A stretch of 64,000 nt of DNA from Effrenium voratum (GCA_963377175.1 CAUJNA010003814.1:232501-296500), one strand, 5' to 3'; shown: positions 53,133-63,270, numbered from the stretch's first letter. Notes: generated by a model not told the origin, from the sequence alone. Translations and numbers: made by a program.

Positions 53133-53382
53133 TTAAAAGTAAAACATGGCATAAGACTGCAATGCCACATGAGTCACAATCAAAACCCGGATAGATGAAG
53201 GTTATATAGTAAGGGACGACCCCAACCAGAAATAGCTGCGGCCGCCTTCTAAATTCTTGAAGCATGGTTCTGGGTAGACTTGTGTAATGCCGGGTGTTGA
53301 TGGTGCCTCACATGTCAATCGCGCCATCCGGAGCGAAATCCCTCCAGTCCCTTCCCCCGCCCCGTGCGGACGCCCGACGCAG
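53133..53382. other. No supported gene
   Basis: Ends in a C-rich tract feeding the acceptor of the next exon. Confidence 0.45.
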
Positions 53383-53455
53383 GCTGGTGGAGAGGTCCTT
53401 CCCCGCCGCGGCCCCGCCGGAAGTGGGGAACTTCGGCGCGCCCGGCGCTTGTTTG
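53383..53455 (+). CDS. Candidate internal exon, product unknown
   Basis: A C-rich tract and CCCGACGCAG|G precede 73 nt ending at GTGAAA. The frame (one base, then CTG GTG) reads LVERSFPAAAPPEVGNFGAP then GACL. Strong GC third positions. A family A element begins 15 bases later. Confidence 0.55.
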
Positions 53456-53469
53456 GTGAAACGTCTGGC

Positions 53470-53581
53470 CTAGGTGCCCTGTCTCACCAACTTTTCTGTT
53501 TTTGTTTGGGTGCCCCTACTAAGATAGACAAAAAGAAAAAAGCTGGTACCCGCAATCGAACCTCTCTACTGGAGGACCTAG
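53470..53581. mobile_element. Family A element
   Basis: CTAGGTGCCC to CTGGAGGACCTAG; CTGG occurs just outside both ends. Confidence 0.85.
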
Positions 53582-54555
53582 CTGGTGGTTGGAAGAAGCC
53601 AGGGAGCGGGGGTATCCAAATTTGCTTTTGAATAGGGAAGGAGCTACCAGGAGTTCTGTAAGGACATGATGGCTTAAAGTGGCGATCCCTCTTTGGATGA
53701 TTTTAATAAGAAACCAAAAGGAAAGCAACCAGCTGACGGAATTGGTCTTCTGGGGTTTGGAGGGGTTGTTGCGACTCAACAGAAGAGCTACAGGGTTTTG
53801 CAATTTTGCGAGAGCCACCCTGACATTGAAATCCTTGTGGATTGCCCACCTGAGATCTGGAAACCCGAAATTCGCATGTGTGTGTGTGTGTGAGTGTGTG
53901 TGTGATTGTGTGATTGTGTGTGATTGTGTGTGATTGTGTGTGATTGTGTGTGTGTGTAGTTGGGTTACCATTTTGGGGGTTGGCTTTAAAGGGACACCAC
54001 AGGGAAACCAAGCATATTGTGACATACCGGTACCTTTCCTACCTGAACTGCAGGAAATGACGGAAATGAGATCCTCCTTGGAATGGCTTTCCAATGCCAC
54101 AACTGCATGTTGCACAAACGCCTTCGCCACCGCTTGCAGGTCTAAGATGTGCGTATATATTCAGATACGGATACAGCATTAAAAACATACTTCTGTCGGA
54201 AGGTGTGTGGTGTGATTTTTTGTATATGTCTGTATAATAATATATGTATGATTATACGCATTACATACTGTAAATACTGTATGTGTGCCTACCTATCTGC
54301 GGGCATCGGGATTCAACTACTGGTATAAGTTACTAAGAAGAAAACTAGCTGAAGAGGAGCACAGAACCCCTCATTGCCACCCTCCGCCCTACTGTATTTA
54401 GGAATCAGCATTTGTGTTTCTTTTTGTCCAGTAGAACCCCGGATTCATGACTGGGCGAGCGGGTGGGGCTTATTAATCCGGGGTGAACGTTAGTTTGGAC
54501 TGGCCTGGACCCTCTTCAGTTTGCAGGACACTTTTGGTGGGGCTGGGGGGGTGGG
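53582..54555. other. No supported gene; GT/GATT repeat at 53877-53960
   Basis: Includes GTGTGTGATT repeats and an AT-rich stretch 54145-54300. Confidence 0.4.
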
Positions 54556-55175
54556 GTGAGGGGTGTACGGAATGAACGAAACAACCAGTTGAGCGTGCAT
54601 TCAAGTGAAGCTTTCGAGGGGTTCCAAAACTTCATGCCAGGCTCGCGCTTTAACTTTGAGCACTTCTTCGCAAAGAGAGCGGAGGCCTCTCCGTGGACAG
54701 TGCCTTTCCCTCGGAATCCTTTTCAGAAAAATGGCCCCAGCCAGGATTTGATGGATTCTCAAAACAGGTGAAATCAAGAGGATCCTTTCCAAAACGTTCG
54801 ACGCTAGGCCGTGCCTCCGAAACTGGCCTGGAAGCACATTGGGATGAACCATCTTTTGAGAGGCCTCCAGGTTTCGACGAAGCGTCAAGACTAGACATGT
54901 TTGCGCAGCGACCCTCTGGCGAGAGCGAACGGATGTGAACGATCGTTTGCAGCTCTGAGTTCCATTTGGATCCCAGGCTGAACAAACCCCTCGTCGATTC
55001 TGGCTGAATGGATGGGAGTGTCTTCGGGGGGCCCCGAAAGTGAGCTGGTTTTCCTGTTGGTCTCCCTTGACCGCAAAAAAGGGGGTGCCAGCTCAAAAAA
55101 GACAGACCTACGTGGAAAACGAAAGAAACAAAACGGGGCAAAGTTCTACCTGCTCCTTCCGGACCTTTCGCACAG
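54556..55175. other. Coding-like region, strand unresolved
   Basis: Two plus frames (to 54771 and 54693-54938, ...GFDEASRLDMFAQRPSGESE...) overlap a 206-codon minus frame (54650-55270), the longest frame not made of simple repeat. Neither has decisive splice sites. Confidence 0.35.
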
Positions 55176-55262
55176 GTGCTTTCATCCCGCGTGTCGGGCC
55201 CGAGCGCCGCAGCACAGCTCATGCAAGGGTGCCCAGGATGTGAACTGATGACGTTGACCTGG
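55176..55262 (+). CDS. Candidate internal exon, product unknown
   Basis: CCTTCCGGACCTTTCGCACAG|G is a strong acceptor, and GTAGAC follows. Exactly 29 codons in phase 0: VLSSRVSGPSAAAQLMQGCP then GCELMTLTW. A truncated family A element begins 8 bases later. Confidence 0.5.
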
Positions 55263-55270
55263 GTAGACAC

Positions 55271-55393
55271 GCTTTTACCCTTTTTTGGGGGAGGGTTCCC
55301 ATACTAAAATAGACCACAGAAAAAAAAAAGAAACAAAAAAAAAAAACAAAAAAAACGGTACCCGTATTCGAACCTCTCTGCTGGAGGACCTAG
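55271..55393. mobile_element. Family A element, left end lost, A-run expanded
   Basis: Core present with long poly-A at 55320-55355; ends CTGGAGGACCTAG. Confidence 0.85.
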
Positions 55394-55738
55394 GGGTCCC
55401 CCAAAAGATGTTCTCTCGCTTCCTGTTGGTTTGCCGGAAAAGAACCCCAAAGGGTAGCCTCCACAAAACGCGCGCTGAATAGCCGTCTTAAGCAGAGGGT
55501 GGAAAAGAATCACGGAAAAGAATCGGAAGGAGCGGTTCAGGGTATCTTGCCCTTGGTCCCTGATGGTGGAGAATCTCCGAGCAGGGGTGGTGGTTCTAAG
55601 TGTTCTACGTTTGGACACGGAGACCGATACAAACCTAGGCCAAAACGAGGGGAAAAAGCAACTGTCCCATGGAGTTGATTTTGCGGAAACAAGGAGTTGT
55701 GGTTTGTTTCTCATGTAGCTATGGGTGTCGAAACATGT
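55394..55738. other. No supported gene
   Basis: Overlapping frames; a minus frame crosses into the A element. Confidence 0.4.
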
Positions 55739-55853
55739 CTAGGCCCCCAATAGTGCCTTTTTACCCACTTTTTTGGTTGGGAGGGTTCCCCTACTAACAT
55801 AGACTACAGAAAAAAGGGTACCCTTATTCTAACCTCTCTACTGGAGGACCTAG
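55739..55853. mobile_element. Family A element with exact ATGT target duplication
   Basis: CTAGGCCCCC to CTGGAGGACCTAG, flanked by ATGT at 55735-55738 and 55854-55857. Confidence 0.92.
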
Positions 55854-56537
55854 ATGTGAAATCCATATTTGAACGCCACAGGCCAACGAGCAAATGAGCG
55901 AATGGGACGTTTTCAGCAGCCAGATGGACCTCTTGAAAAATTGCTTCCTTATATGATGTTTTGATAGTCCATCCGACAACTGCGCCAAAGCTGGCTCGGG
56001 ACCCCTTTAAAAAACTTGATGTCAAGTTAGCGCGGCACCTTTTTCGGGGTCCCTAGTTTGAACGCATACCCATATTATTTTCTTGTTTCCATCATTGATG
56101 TTTGGCTTGAAAGGGGGACACCCCCCCAATCTTGCCTGGTGCTCGAGCACGATGTTTTCCGGCCATGCAATGTGGTTCACAAGTGCTGGCCAAGCACCAG
56201 ACTCATCGTAGGGATGGATCTATGGTGGCGCTCCGTACAAAAGGCTGGTGGAAAGGATCCTCTTATGGAAGGAAGAGAAGATCTCTGTCCGAACAGCATC
56301 ACGCCAAGGGCAAGGGGCAATAGGAACCACTCAGGAACCGTTCCCGGCTTGCAGCCCGTTCAAGACGATGCACCGGCCCCATAGTTTGGTACTTCCAGTG
56401 ATGGAAATCTCCCCATTAAATTTCCATGTTGCGGTTCATACGGCTCATTTGGTGTACTAGCGGAAGGGAGGGGGGATCGATGGCCTGTTTCCCTGAAAGG
56501 ATGCGGAATCACCTGTTTCCCTGAATATCTTTGCCAG
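55854..56537. other. Coding-like region 56060-56390, frame unresolved
   Basis: Three plus frames are each open for 60-100 codons (for example ...HDVFRPCNVVHKCWPSTRLI...). No splice pair decides. Confidence 0.3.
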
Positions 56538-56581
56538 CATACCTTTACCGGCAATTTTTGACGGGACCTTGTAACAAGCAG
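56538..56581 (+). CDS. Candidate internal exon, strong splice sites
   Basis: TTTCCCTGAATATCTTTGCCAG precedes 44 nt ending at CAG|GTGAGT. Only one frame is open: two bases, then YLYRQFLTGPCNKQ, phase 0 at the end. Confidence 0.6.
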
Positions 56582-56650
56582 GTGAGTTTTGAAGATATCC
56601 ATTAAGGAACCATGCTTTGGTAAGAAATCAGGAGTGCCCAAGATCTTCAG

Positions 56651-56708
56651 GGGAAATTTGCTGGCACGGCATGGGTGCCAAGAACATGGTGAACCAAAAA
56701 GTTTGACG
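56651..56708 (+). CDS. Candidate exon paired with 56538-56581
   Basis: After a 69-base intron-like gap, CCCAAGATCTTCAG|G opens this block. Phase 0, the phase left by the previous exon, reads GEICWHGMGAKNMVNQKV and stops at TGA 56705, giving a C-terminus. A second frame (GNLLARHGCQEHGEPKSLT) leads to a GTACGT donor at 56709 but does not match the upstream phase. Confidence 0.45.
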
Positions 56709-57154
56709 GTACGTGGGGCTCAAAGTCAGCTGGTGTGTCCCTGTTTGTCACCAAGCGGGGTGACTTTCATGGTGAATTCACAGGGTCAGAATGGAAGCTT
56801 GTTCGAACAGCGGTTTCATCATAGGCATTGACCTGCCCGAAGATCTGACACAAGAGCCTCAAAAGTTACAAATACAAACATTATTTCCCATGATCATAAT
56901 GTAAGTTGGTTTAGTAGTGCTCCCACTCACACCCCCCGTCACCAATGATACACTTGGCCATGAATCGTACTTGGGAACATCATCAGAAACGGGTTGGTGG
57001 ACATGACTCCCCAAATGTCCACCAAAGGGTCCCTACCCTTCCTCCCACGTTGCCATGGCACCGGTAACAGGGTGCCTGGAAGATCAGCTTGTGAGGTGCC
57101 GTGGCAAGGTGGGAGAGACGGAAATTGCAAGTCAGACCCAGGATCGTACTTGGG
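56709..57154. other. No supported gene
   Basis: Contains an inverted pair: 'ccctacccttcctcccacgttgccatggcaccgg' and 'ggtgccgtggcaaggtgggag' near 57030-57115. Confidence 0.45.
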
Positions 57155-57466
57155 CTAGGCCCCCCAGCTAGGTGCCCTTTCTCACCCCTTTTTTTGGTTG
57201 GGAGGGTTCCCCGTCCAGACAAAAGTTGGTACCCTTACATTGGTGCATTTTGCTTGGATGTTCGGAGTTCGAACTTCAACTTTTTGCCAACTAATGGGTT
57301 TGCCATTAAACCGCTAAAAGTTAGTCACTTTCAGCAGGGGGGCAGAAAGCAACCGAGCTTATTCTAACCTCCCTTTTACTTTTTTCTTGGGGGGGGTTCC
57401 TCTACTAAAATAGACTCCAGAAAAAAGTTGGTACCCTTACTCTAACCTCTCCGCTGGAGGACCTGG
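57155..57466. mobile_element. Family A sequence interrupted by a family B element
   Basis: CTAGGCCCCCCAG starts it. The A sequence breaks at 57237, resumes at 57358, runs into a second partial A core and ends CTGGAGGACCTGG. Confidence 0.85.
57238..57357 (+). mobile_element. Family B element nested in A, CTTA target duplication
   Basis: CATTGGTGCATTTTGC to GCAACCGAG, flanked by CTTA at 57234-57237 and 57358-57361. The A sequence is otherwise continuous across it. Confidence 0.93.
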
Positions 57467-58156
57467 CTGTGCCCAGGTACCCTCCGATCTTCAGCCCCAG
57501 TGGCATTTGCTCCCTGGGCGAGGACGCGAGCACACAGCGAATTGGGCCCAGCGCGCCTTGGCGCAGCGGAATCCTTTTTTTGGTTGTTTTGCTCGAAAAA
57601 TAGATGGCCAACCAACCCAAAGGGGGGTACCAACTCCAAAAAAGTAAAGACAAACACACATAGGTGTGCTTTCTGGTTGTTTTGCTAAAAAAATAGCATG
57701 GCGATTCCTGATTTTTACCTGGTGGTTTCATCATCTACCAGGGAAACCCATCTTCCTCTAAAGGGACACCTATGTCAGGAATATGTGCGGGGTCAATGGA
57801 GGGGTCCAACGCTCAGGGTACAATATTTCTTTTGCGAACGACATCAAACCCACAAAACAGGGGTCCCCTCAAAGGGATATGCTTCTAGTACTTTGAGCTA
57901 TTTGGGTTCCATGTTTATTTGCAGGAGAGTAGTTTGCGCAAGTTGGTTGACAAGCTCACCGATTCGGGGGTACAGCGGGCAATTCTACCTGATATGTTAA
58001 CATTGGGTTAATAAATACCACCGATTACTAAGGCGCGTTTGCGGGATGCAGCACAAAACAGTTGAAACTCTGACTGCCACACAACCTGTACCTGACCTTG
58101 GAAGAACACAACACATCCCAAAAGGGGCACCCTCAAAAAGACTCGCTCAAATAGTG
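57467..58156. other. No supported gene
   Basis: A direct repeat 'tttggttgttttgct(cg/aa)aaaaatag' occurs near 57578 and 57672. Frames on both strands are open around 57500, unresolved. Confidence 0.4.
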
Positions 58157-58235
58157 CAACATCGACTTCCATTTGCTTAAGAATATTTGTTCTTCCCCTG
58201 TTGGTTTTAAACGGAATCTATCACTGCTGGAAATA
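58157..58235 (+). repeat. Single-copy relative of the 30-bp array and its left flank
   Basis: 'gacttccatttgcttaagaatatt' through 'cccctgttggttttaaacggaatctatcactgctgg' matches 48045-48120 closely, but only one 30-bp unit is present. A TA run follows. Confidence 0.85.
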
Positions 58236-58412
58236 TACATATATATATATATATATAATTTTTCCAGGGTGCTCAAGCAAAAGGCAGTCGATAACACAAT
58301 GGTCAGCATCTCCTCACCTGCCGGGAGGTGTCCCACGTGCTGCGGGTGCTGCGGGCTGCCAAGGTTGGATTGCGTTCATCGCCGGCTGTTCCACAGGGCT
58401 TCGGAGGTCTAA

Positions 58413-58538
58413 CTAGGTCCCCCAGCCAGGTGTCCTTTTACCGCTTCTTTTTTGGTTGGCAGGGTTCCCCTACTGAAATAGACTACAGAAAAAAAAGTTG
58501 GTACCCTTCTTCCAAGCCCGCAAAACTGGAGGACCTAG
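58413..58538. mobile_element. Family A element
   Basis: CTAGGTCCCCCAG to CTGGAGGACCTAG; followed directly by family H sequence. Confidence 0.9.
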
Positions 58539-58680
58539 TAGTAGGCAACCAGCAGTTTCCCATGTCAACCCTAGAGGCAACCATTGATCCTAGGATCAAT
58601 GGTTGCCTGCTATAGTGGTAACTGGAAGCACTGGGTGCGGTTGATTAATTTAGAATGGGGCACTTACTCATAGAATATCT
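58539..58680. mobile_element. Family H element with a 34-bp perfect palindrome
   Basis: 'gtaggcaaccagcagtttcccatgtcaacc' to 'gtggtaactggaagcactgggt'. Positions 58575-58608 are a perfect palindrome centred on CCTAGG. Confidence 0.8.
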
Positions 58681-58689
58681 GGGTGTTTG

Positions 58690-58828
58690 AGTCTAGGTGG
58701 CTGAGGAGCCAACGTGCAGGGAAAACACTCGTTGTCGGGGGGAAGCGCTTTCTTGCAAAACCCCACTCTCAGCAAAGCTGCGCCTCCGCTGTACATCTGT
58801 GGTTTGTTCCAAATCAACTTCGGCAAAC
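58690..58828. other. Coding-like block, strand unresolved
   Basis: The minus frame ...EQTTDVQRRRSFAESGVLQE... and three plus frames are all open. The minus reading has the most protein-like composition. Confidence 0.3.
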
Positions 58829-58952
58829 TTCTTGGGCATTGCTTCATGTTCGTTGCTGCCGAATCGACCCTTCCTTGTGGAAGCCAACGGGGTTGCCGTT
58901 AAACCTACAAAAGGTCTCACCTTTTGCTGAGGGAAGAGCAACCCAGAGATAG
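58829..58952 (+). mobile_element. Diverged B-like element
   Basis: 'ttcttgggcattgcttcatgttcg' resembles the B left end. Hairpin CAAAAGGT-CTC-ACCTTTTG; ends 'agcaacccagag'. Confidence 0.55.
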
Positions 58953-59094
58953 GTGTGCATAGGTGTCCTTTTGGTTGGCTTGCTTAGAAAATAGAGGGCC
59001 TTGGGTTTATTCCATTTACCAGGGCCATCTATTTTTCAAAAAGGCCACCTATGTAGGTGTATCTTTTCGGGAGCATTTTTGGTTGCTTAGGAAA

Positions 59095-59165
59095 CCACAG
59101 GGAAACCCACCCAGTGCTTCCGGGCAAGCCACTCTAGGCATGGCTACCAGGTTTTATCACGGGGA
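59095..59165. mobile_element. Family H fragment
   Basis: 'agggaaacccacccagtgcttccgggcaagccactctagg'. Confidence 0.55.
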
Positions 59166-59295
59166 AAGCTCCTGGTTGCCTATGGCAAAACGCCAATTGG
59201 AAGCACTGGCCCAGCTTGGAACTTGTGACTCAGTTGCCCAAGGCCGACCTTTGGAACACCTTTGGGTGTTCTAAGTTTGGTCCAATTTTAGTCAT

Positions 59296-59416
59296 CTAGG
59301 TCCCCCAGCTAGGTGCCCTTTTACCAACTTTTTTGGGTTTTTGGGTTCCCCTACTAAAACTAGACGTCCGAAAAAAGTTGGTAGCCTTGGTCTAACCTCT
59401 CTACTAGAGGACCTAG
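59296..59416. mobile_element. Family A element
   Basis: CTAGGTCCCCCAG to CTAGAGGACCTAG; followed by family H, as at 58413. Confidence 0.9.
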
Positions 59417-59530
59417 TAGTAGGTAGCCAGGGGTTTCCCATGTCAACCCTAGAGGTAAGGAGCAATGGTTGCCTGCTATAGTGGTAACTGGAAGCACTGC
59501 GTGGGTTTGATTTAGAATGTGGCACTTTTA
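59417..59530. mobile_element. Family H element, lacks most of the palindrome
   Basis: Parallel to 58539-58680. The palindromic insert is reduced to 'aaggagcaatggttgcct'. Confidence 0.8.
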
Positions 59531-59537
59531 CCCTTTT

Positions 59538-59655
59538 TTGGTCCCCCCAGCTAGGTACCCTTTTACCCTTTTTTGGTGGGGAGGGTTTCCCTACTAAAAT
59601 AGACTACAGAAAAAAGTTGGTACCCTTACTCGAACCGCTGCACTGGAGGACCTAG
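59538..59655. mobile_element. Family A element
   Basis: GGTCCCCCCAGCTAGG to CTGGAGGACCTAG with full core. Confidence 0.88.
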
Positions 59656-59697
59656 AATTTTAGTCATGACAGTCATGGCCCCAAAAGGTCAACTTTT

Positions 59698-59812
59698 CTT
59701 TGGAGCATTTTGCTTGGATGTTAGGACTTTAACTTTTTGCCAACGAATGGGTGTTCAGTATTAAACCACTAAAAGTTAGTCACCTTTAGCAGGGGGGCAG
59801 AAAGCACCCGAG
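59698..59812 (+). mobile_element. Family B element
   Basis: CTTTGGAGCATTTTGC to GCACCCGAG. Flanks TTTT and TTTC. Confidence 0.88.
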
Positions 59813-59837
59813 TTTCATTCCTGGGTCCGATAGGGGC

Positions 59838-59925
59838 CAAGAGGGTAGTCAAACTTCAACCACCAGGAATCGGACCGCAGCTTTTAGTCCTTTCTACTTT
59901 CCAGGGGCCGTTTTGGGTTGTTACC
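59838..59925 (+). mobile_element. Family D element, partial
   Basis: 'accaccaggaatcggaccgcagc', 'actttccaggggcc'. Confidence 0.7.
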
Positions 59926-59974
59926 AACTATTGTTGACCAAGCGAGTTGCACCTCTTCCCCGCGAGAGGTGCAG

Positions 59975-60057
59975 ATGTCCCACTTCGTGGTGAACTTTGG
60001 GGCGGCGGACGGGGAGTGTGGCACCGAGGAGGCCTGCAAGAGCCTGGCGGCTTTTCG
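59975..60057 (+). CDS. Candidate exon, possibly with a start codon
   Basis: CGCGAGAGGTGCAG precedes ATG TCC CAC; reads MSHFVVNFGAADGECGTEEA then CKSLAAF and two bases before CG|GTAGTC. Nearly all third positions are G or C. If no donor is used, it stops at once (TAG). Could be a first coding exon or an internal one. Other frames are worse. Confidence 0.55.
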
Positions 60058-60069
60058 GTAGTCAGCTCA

Positions 60070-60240
60070 GTGAATTTGGGTGTCCAAAGTGTAGTTGGTT
60101 TAGTACGGTTGGTTTTTTGTTGTTTGGGTTTTAGTTGGTTTTTTGGTGGTTGGGTGTCCTAAATTTAGTTGGTTTAGTGGTTGGTTTAGTGGTTGGGTGT
60201 CCAAATAACAGCCATAGGCTGTTAGGTTTTGGTTGGTTTG
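60070..60240. repeat. GGTTTAGT/TTGG low-complexity tract
   Basis: 'tagttggtttagtggttgggtgtcc' recurs with variations. Confidence 0.75.
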
Positions 60241-60334
60241 CTCGTTGTCTTGTGGTCAAAGAACAAAAACACATACAATCTATATATTTTAACCCCCGCT
60301 CATTTGCGTCCCAAACACCAGTCAGCTGTGACTA

Positions 60335-60410
60335 CTCTTAGTGGTTGGGTTTCCAAATAACCCACCAACAGTTAAACTTTTAGCAGTGGGGTCTGGGGAC
60401 CCGCCTGGAC
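60335..60410 (+). mobile_element. C/J-like hairpin fragment
   Basis: 'gggtttccaaataacccacc', AACAGTTAAACTTTTAGCAG, 'ggggtctggggacccgcc'. Confidence 0.5.
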
Positions 60411-60439
60411 TTTATTTTATTTTGTTGTTGGCTCTTTGG

Positions 60440-60526
60440 ACTTTATGCTTTGGGGAAGCAGAGGATTTCCCATTGGACCCACAAAGCGTTAAACGCGTTT
60501 GGCAGAGGGGGTCAACGGCAGCCAAG
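60440..60526 (+). mobile_element. Family J element
   Basis: 'ggactttatgctttgggg', 'tttcccattggaccc', hairpin AAAGCGTT/AACGCGTTT, ends 'ggcagccaag'. Confidence 0.6.
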
Positions 60527-60638
60527 TAGATAGCCAAGTTGTTTTTTCCAGCTTCACCCTAAGAGCAGTCACAGTTGATGGGAAACAGCTGGTATTTGGG
60601 TACGGTCGCAAGTGAGCAGGGGTTAAAATCTATAGATT

Positions 60639-60713
60639 CTAGGTCCCCCAGTAGTGCCCTTTCTCCCCCTTTTTTGGTTGGAAGGGTTCCCCTATTCCCC
60701 TACTAGGACCTAG
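60639..60713. mobile_element. Family A element, internally deleted, exact GATT target duplication
   Basis: CTAGGTCCCCCAG to CTAGGACCTAG, flanked by GATT at 60635-60638 and 60714-60717. Confidence 0.9.
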
Positions 60714-62110
60714 GATTGCATGTCAAAACACAAAGCAAGGAGCAAAGAGGCAAAGAGCAGGTTTCCATTCAAGCCTTCATGCCCCTTTTTTGGGGGGAAC
60801 GAATTGGCGGGGTTTAGGGCCGTTGTTAAGGGGCCCTATGATTGACAAACCCTGAAATGAACAAGTTGTTGTTTGTGTTCCCTTTTCACCCCGGTTTCAA
60901 GGACGCCCAAAGGAAAGAAATGGAAGCTGGGATTTTCAGGGTCCGATTTGACACCAGATCCTGCCCCGCGAATTAAATTCACCGCTCCCAAAAGCAATAC
61001 CCAAAAGGAGATCCCTGTCGAAAAAGTGTAGTTCCATGGAAATTCAATTCAGTAGCATTGGCAGTGATGCTTCGGATCCCTGACAGAAGTGCGTAGGGCG
61101 TTGCGGTTCCAACCTTAAGTGGTTGAATAAATCCGTCTTTTATTTTTTGGAGAGACTTTCAAGGGAACAAATAGGTGCCACCTAGCATACACACACGCAT
61201 ACAAAGCAACAAACAAATAGGCAAGTTAGGGAGGCCCCGTCTCAAGCAGTCCTTTCAAGCCGCGGGTACAGGGTCTGCAAGGGATGAGCGCATATGGGCG
61301 GCACCTGCATGTCCGGAATTAACACACGGCTGTCACTGTTGTTTTTTCTTGTACGGTGTGAAGGAGAATTCCGGGACCCCCGAAAAGAGGGTTTTCCGCA
61401 AAGAGAGACAAGGTCTCGCCATTGCATTTCCCAAATGGGCAAGCCCCTGTGGAGGCACCTCCAGTGGGCAGAGTGTTGGAAGACCGAGCATTGAACTGGA
61501 CATGGGTTCAAACATGAAAGGATATCAAACATGAGCAGAGGTGGTCACCTGGTTGAAATACACGTTCGTTGATGCCAAAGTTGATGGGAACTGTAGAGGC
61601 TTCTTGGCACGAGGCAGGATGAAAGAGGACTCCATGTGGTGGTTGGCCTTATCTCTTGTCAAGGAAGTGATCAAGCAACCAAGAGGGCAGGCAGAGGGAT
61701 CGTTTTTTGGCGTTGTTGTTTTTACATGTTGTGAGGTCCACTAAATATCAACAATGTTTTTGGTTTGGGCAAAGTCCTGCCAATGTTATCGCGAGTTCAC
61801 TTAAAAACACGATCTTACCATGATGAAGGTCCTTTGTTTGGGGGGATCCCTTGCAGTCCTCAAAAGGGTTTGCCTTTAAGTGCCTATTCAGGAGCACACA
61901 ATTTGCATGTCTCTTACCACTGGCCGCCGCCCAGTGGTTTTGATTGAATGGATCCCTTGATAGAGCTTTTGGGATTTGAGAATTTGCAGAACCCACTGTG
62001 ACCGACTCGCCCGGGAGAGACATACCCGGAAACAAAGGGCCGAGGGTCTAACGACTTTCTGCACAGGGAAGTATTCGCAACCCAGCCCTTTGCAGGTTGA
62101 TTCAAAAACA
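60714..62110. other. No firmly supported gene
   Basis: Plus frame 61175-61534 (119 codons) and minus frames overlap around 61240-61530; splice signals are weak. The remainder is intron-like. Confidence 0.35.
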
Positions 62111-62229
62111 CTAGGTCCCCCAGTAGTGCCCTTTGTTGCCCCTTTTTGTTGGGGGAGGGTTCCCCTACTGAAATAGACTACAGAAAAAAGTTGGTACCCT
62201 TATTCTAAGCTCTCTCCTGGAGGACCTAG
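62111..62229. mobile_element. Family A element
   Basis: CTAGGTCCCCCAG to CTGGAGGACCTAG. Flanks AACA and AAAA. Confidence 0.9.
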
Positions 62230-62357
62230 AAAAGGAAACCGGGATAACCCACATGCTCCATACCCAAAAGTAACATGGACAGCTTAGCCAGGACTGGAAC
62301 GCAGACCCTGCGAACTGCTTGACCATGGAAGGTCCGATGTGCCAGCTTGGCGACGCC

Positions 62358-62460
62358 GGGGTTCAATAACTTTGTGTTGTTTCAACTTGTTTTATTGGTT
62401 CAATAACTTTTGGTTCAATAACATTTTGTTTGGTTCAATAACTTTTTTTGCTTCAACAAT
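62358..62460. repeat. TTGGTTCAATAACTTT short repeat
   Basis: Five variants of 'ggttcaataacttt' in about 100 bp. Confidence 0.8.
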
Positions 62461-62855
62461 TGCACGTCTTGCTGGTGATGAACATATTTCACCCCCTACT
62501 GCTGTCAACATTCCTTTAGCTGCAAATCCGGAATGACTTGGTTCATGACCACTACCACCACCTGAAATTAAATTCTGGTTTTGGAACATTTTGGTTTTCC
62601 ACCCCCTTTCTCCTAACGAGCAAAACGTGAGTCACAATCAAACACGGGTACTTGGAGGGTAGTGGGGGACAATCCCAGCTATAAATGGGTGCGGATATCC
62701 GCCTTTTCGATTATTTACATGGTTCTTGCCCAACCCTACGTACTCCGCGCTGCGCGGAGAGCCATTCTCCATATTATGTATGTTCCACTGACATCTTCGA
62801 CATTGCCAAGTCGGCAAACAACAATCTGATGGATTTCCTTGCGAGGTGATGTTAC
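62461..62855. other. No supported gene; possible short exon before the C element
   Basis: After GACATTGCCAAG one plus frame reads GKQQSDGFPCEVMLP up to the C element's CTTG|GTGGCT. Confidence 0.3.
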
Positions 62856-62968
62856 CTTGGTGGCTCCCAGCCATCCCCTTAGCTTTTTAGCCTTTTAGTG
62901 TTTAGTGGTAGTTTCCATTTAACTCACTAAAAGTTAAACTTGTAGCGGGGGATCTGAGGGCAGCCCAG
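62856..62968 (+). mobile_element. Family C element
   Basis: CTTGGTGGCTCCCAGCCATCC to GGGCAGCCCAG. Flanks TTAC and TTGC. A GTAAGG donor lies 11 bases after the terminal AG. Confidence 0.88.
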
Positions 62969-63193
62969 TTGCGGGACTGGTAAGGAGCCTCGTTCGAAGG
63001 ATCCATTTGTGTGTTCCCCCCCTTCCTTCGGCGCGGTCATATTTGCTGTCCAAATCGTCCCAAGGGGGGCCTCAAAATTTAAGAACGGAAAGACTTGCCA
63101 CACTTGGGCTTGTAAACAAGCACCAAGTGACACGACAGCGGAAGCGAAGACTTGGATTTTTGACCTCGACATGAGAGAACATTACCACCAGAT

Positions 63194-63270
63194 CTAGGTC
63201 CCCTAGTAGTGCCCTTTACAATTTTTTGGTTGGGAGGGTTCCCCTACCAAAAAAGACGACAGAACAGGAC
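63194..63270. mobile_element. Family A element, right end lost
   Basis: CTAGGTCCCCTAG and partial core. Confidence 0.75.

Noticed and set aside
54650..55270. 206-codon minus-strand frame as a gene
   Set aside because: It is the longest non-repeat frame, but a better-signalled plus exon (55176-55262) overlaps it and there are no splice sites or start context. Kept only as unresolved.
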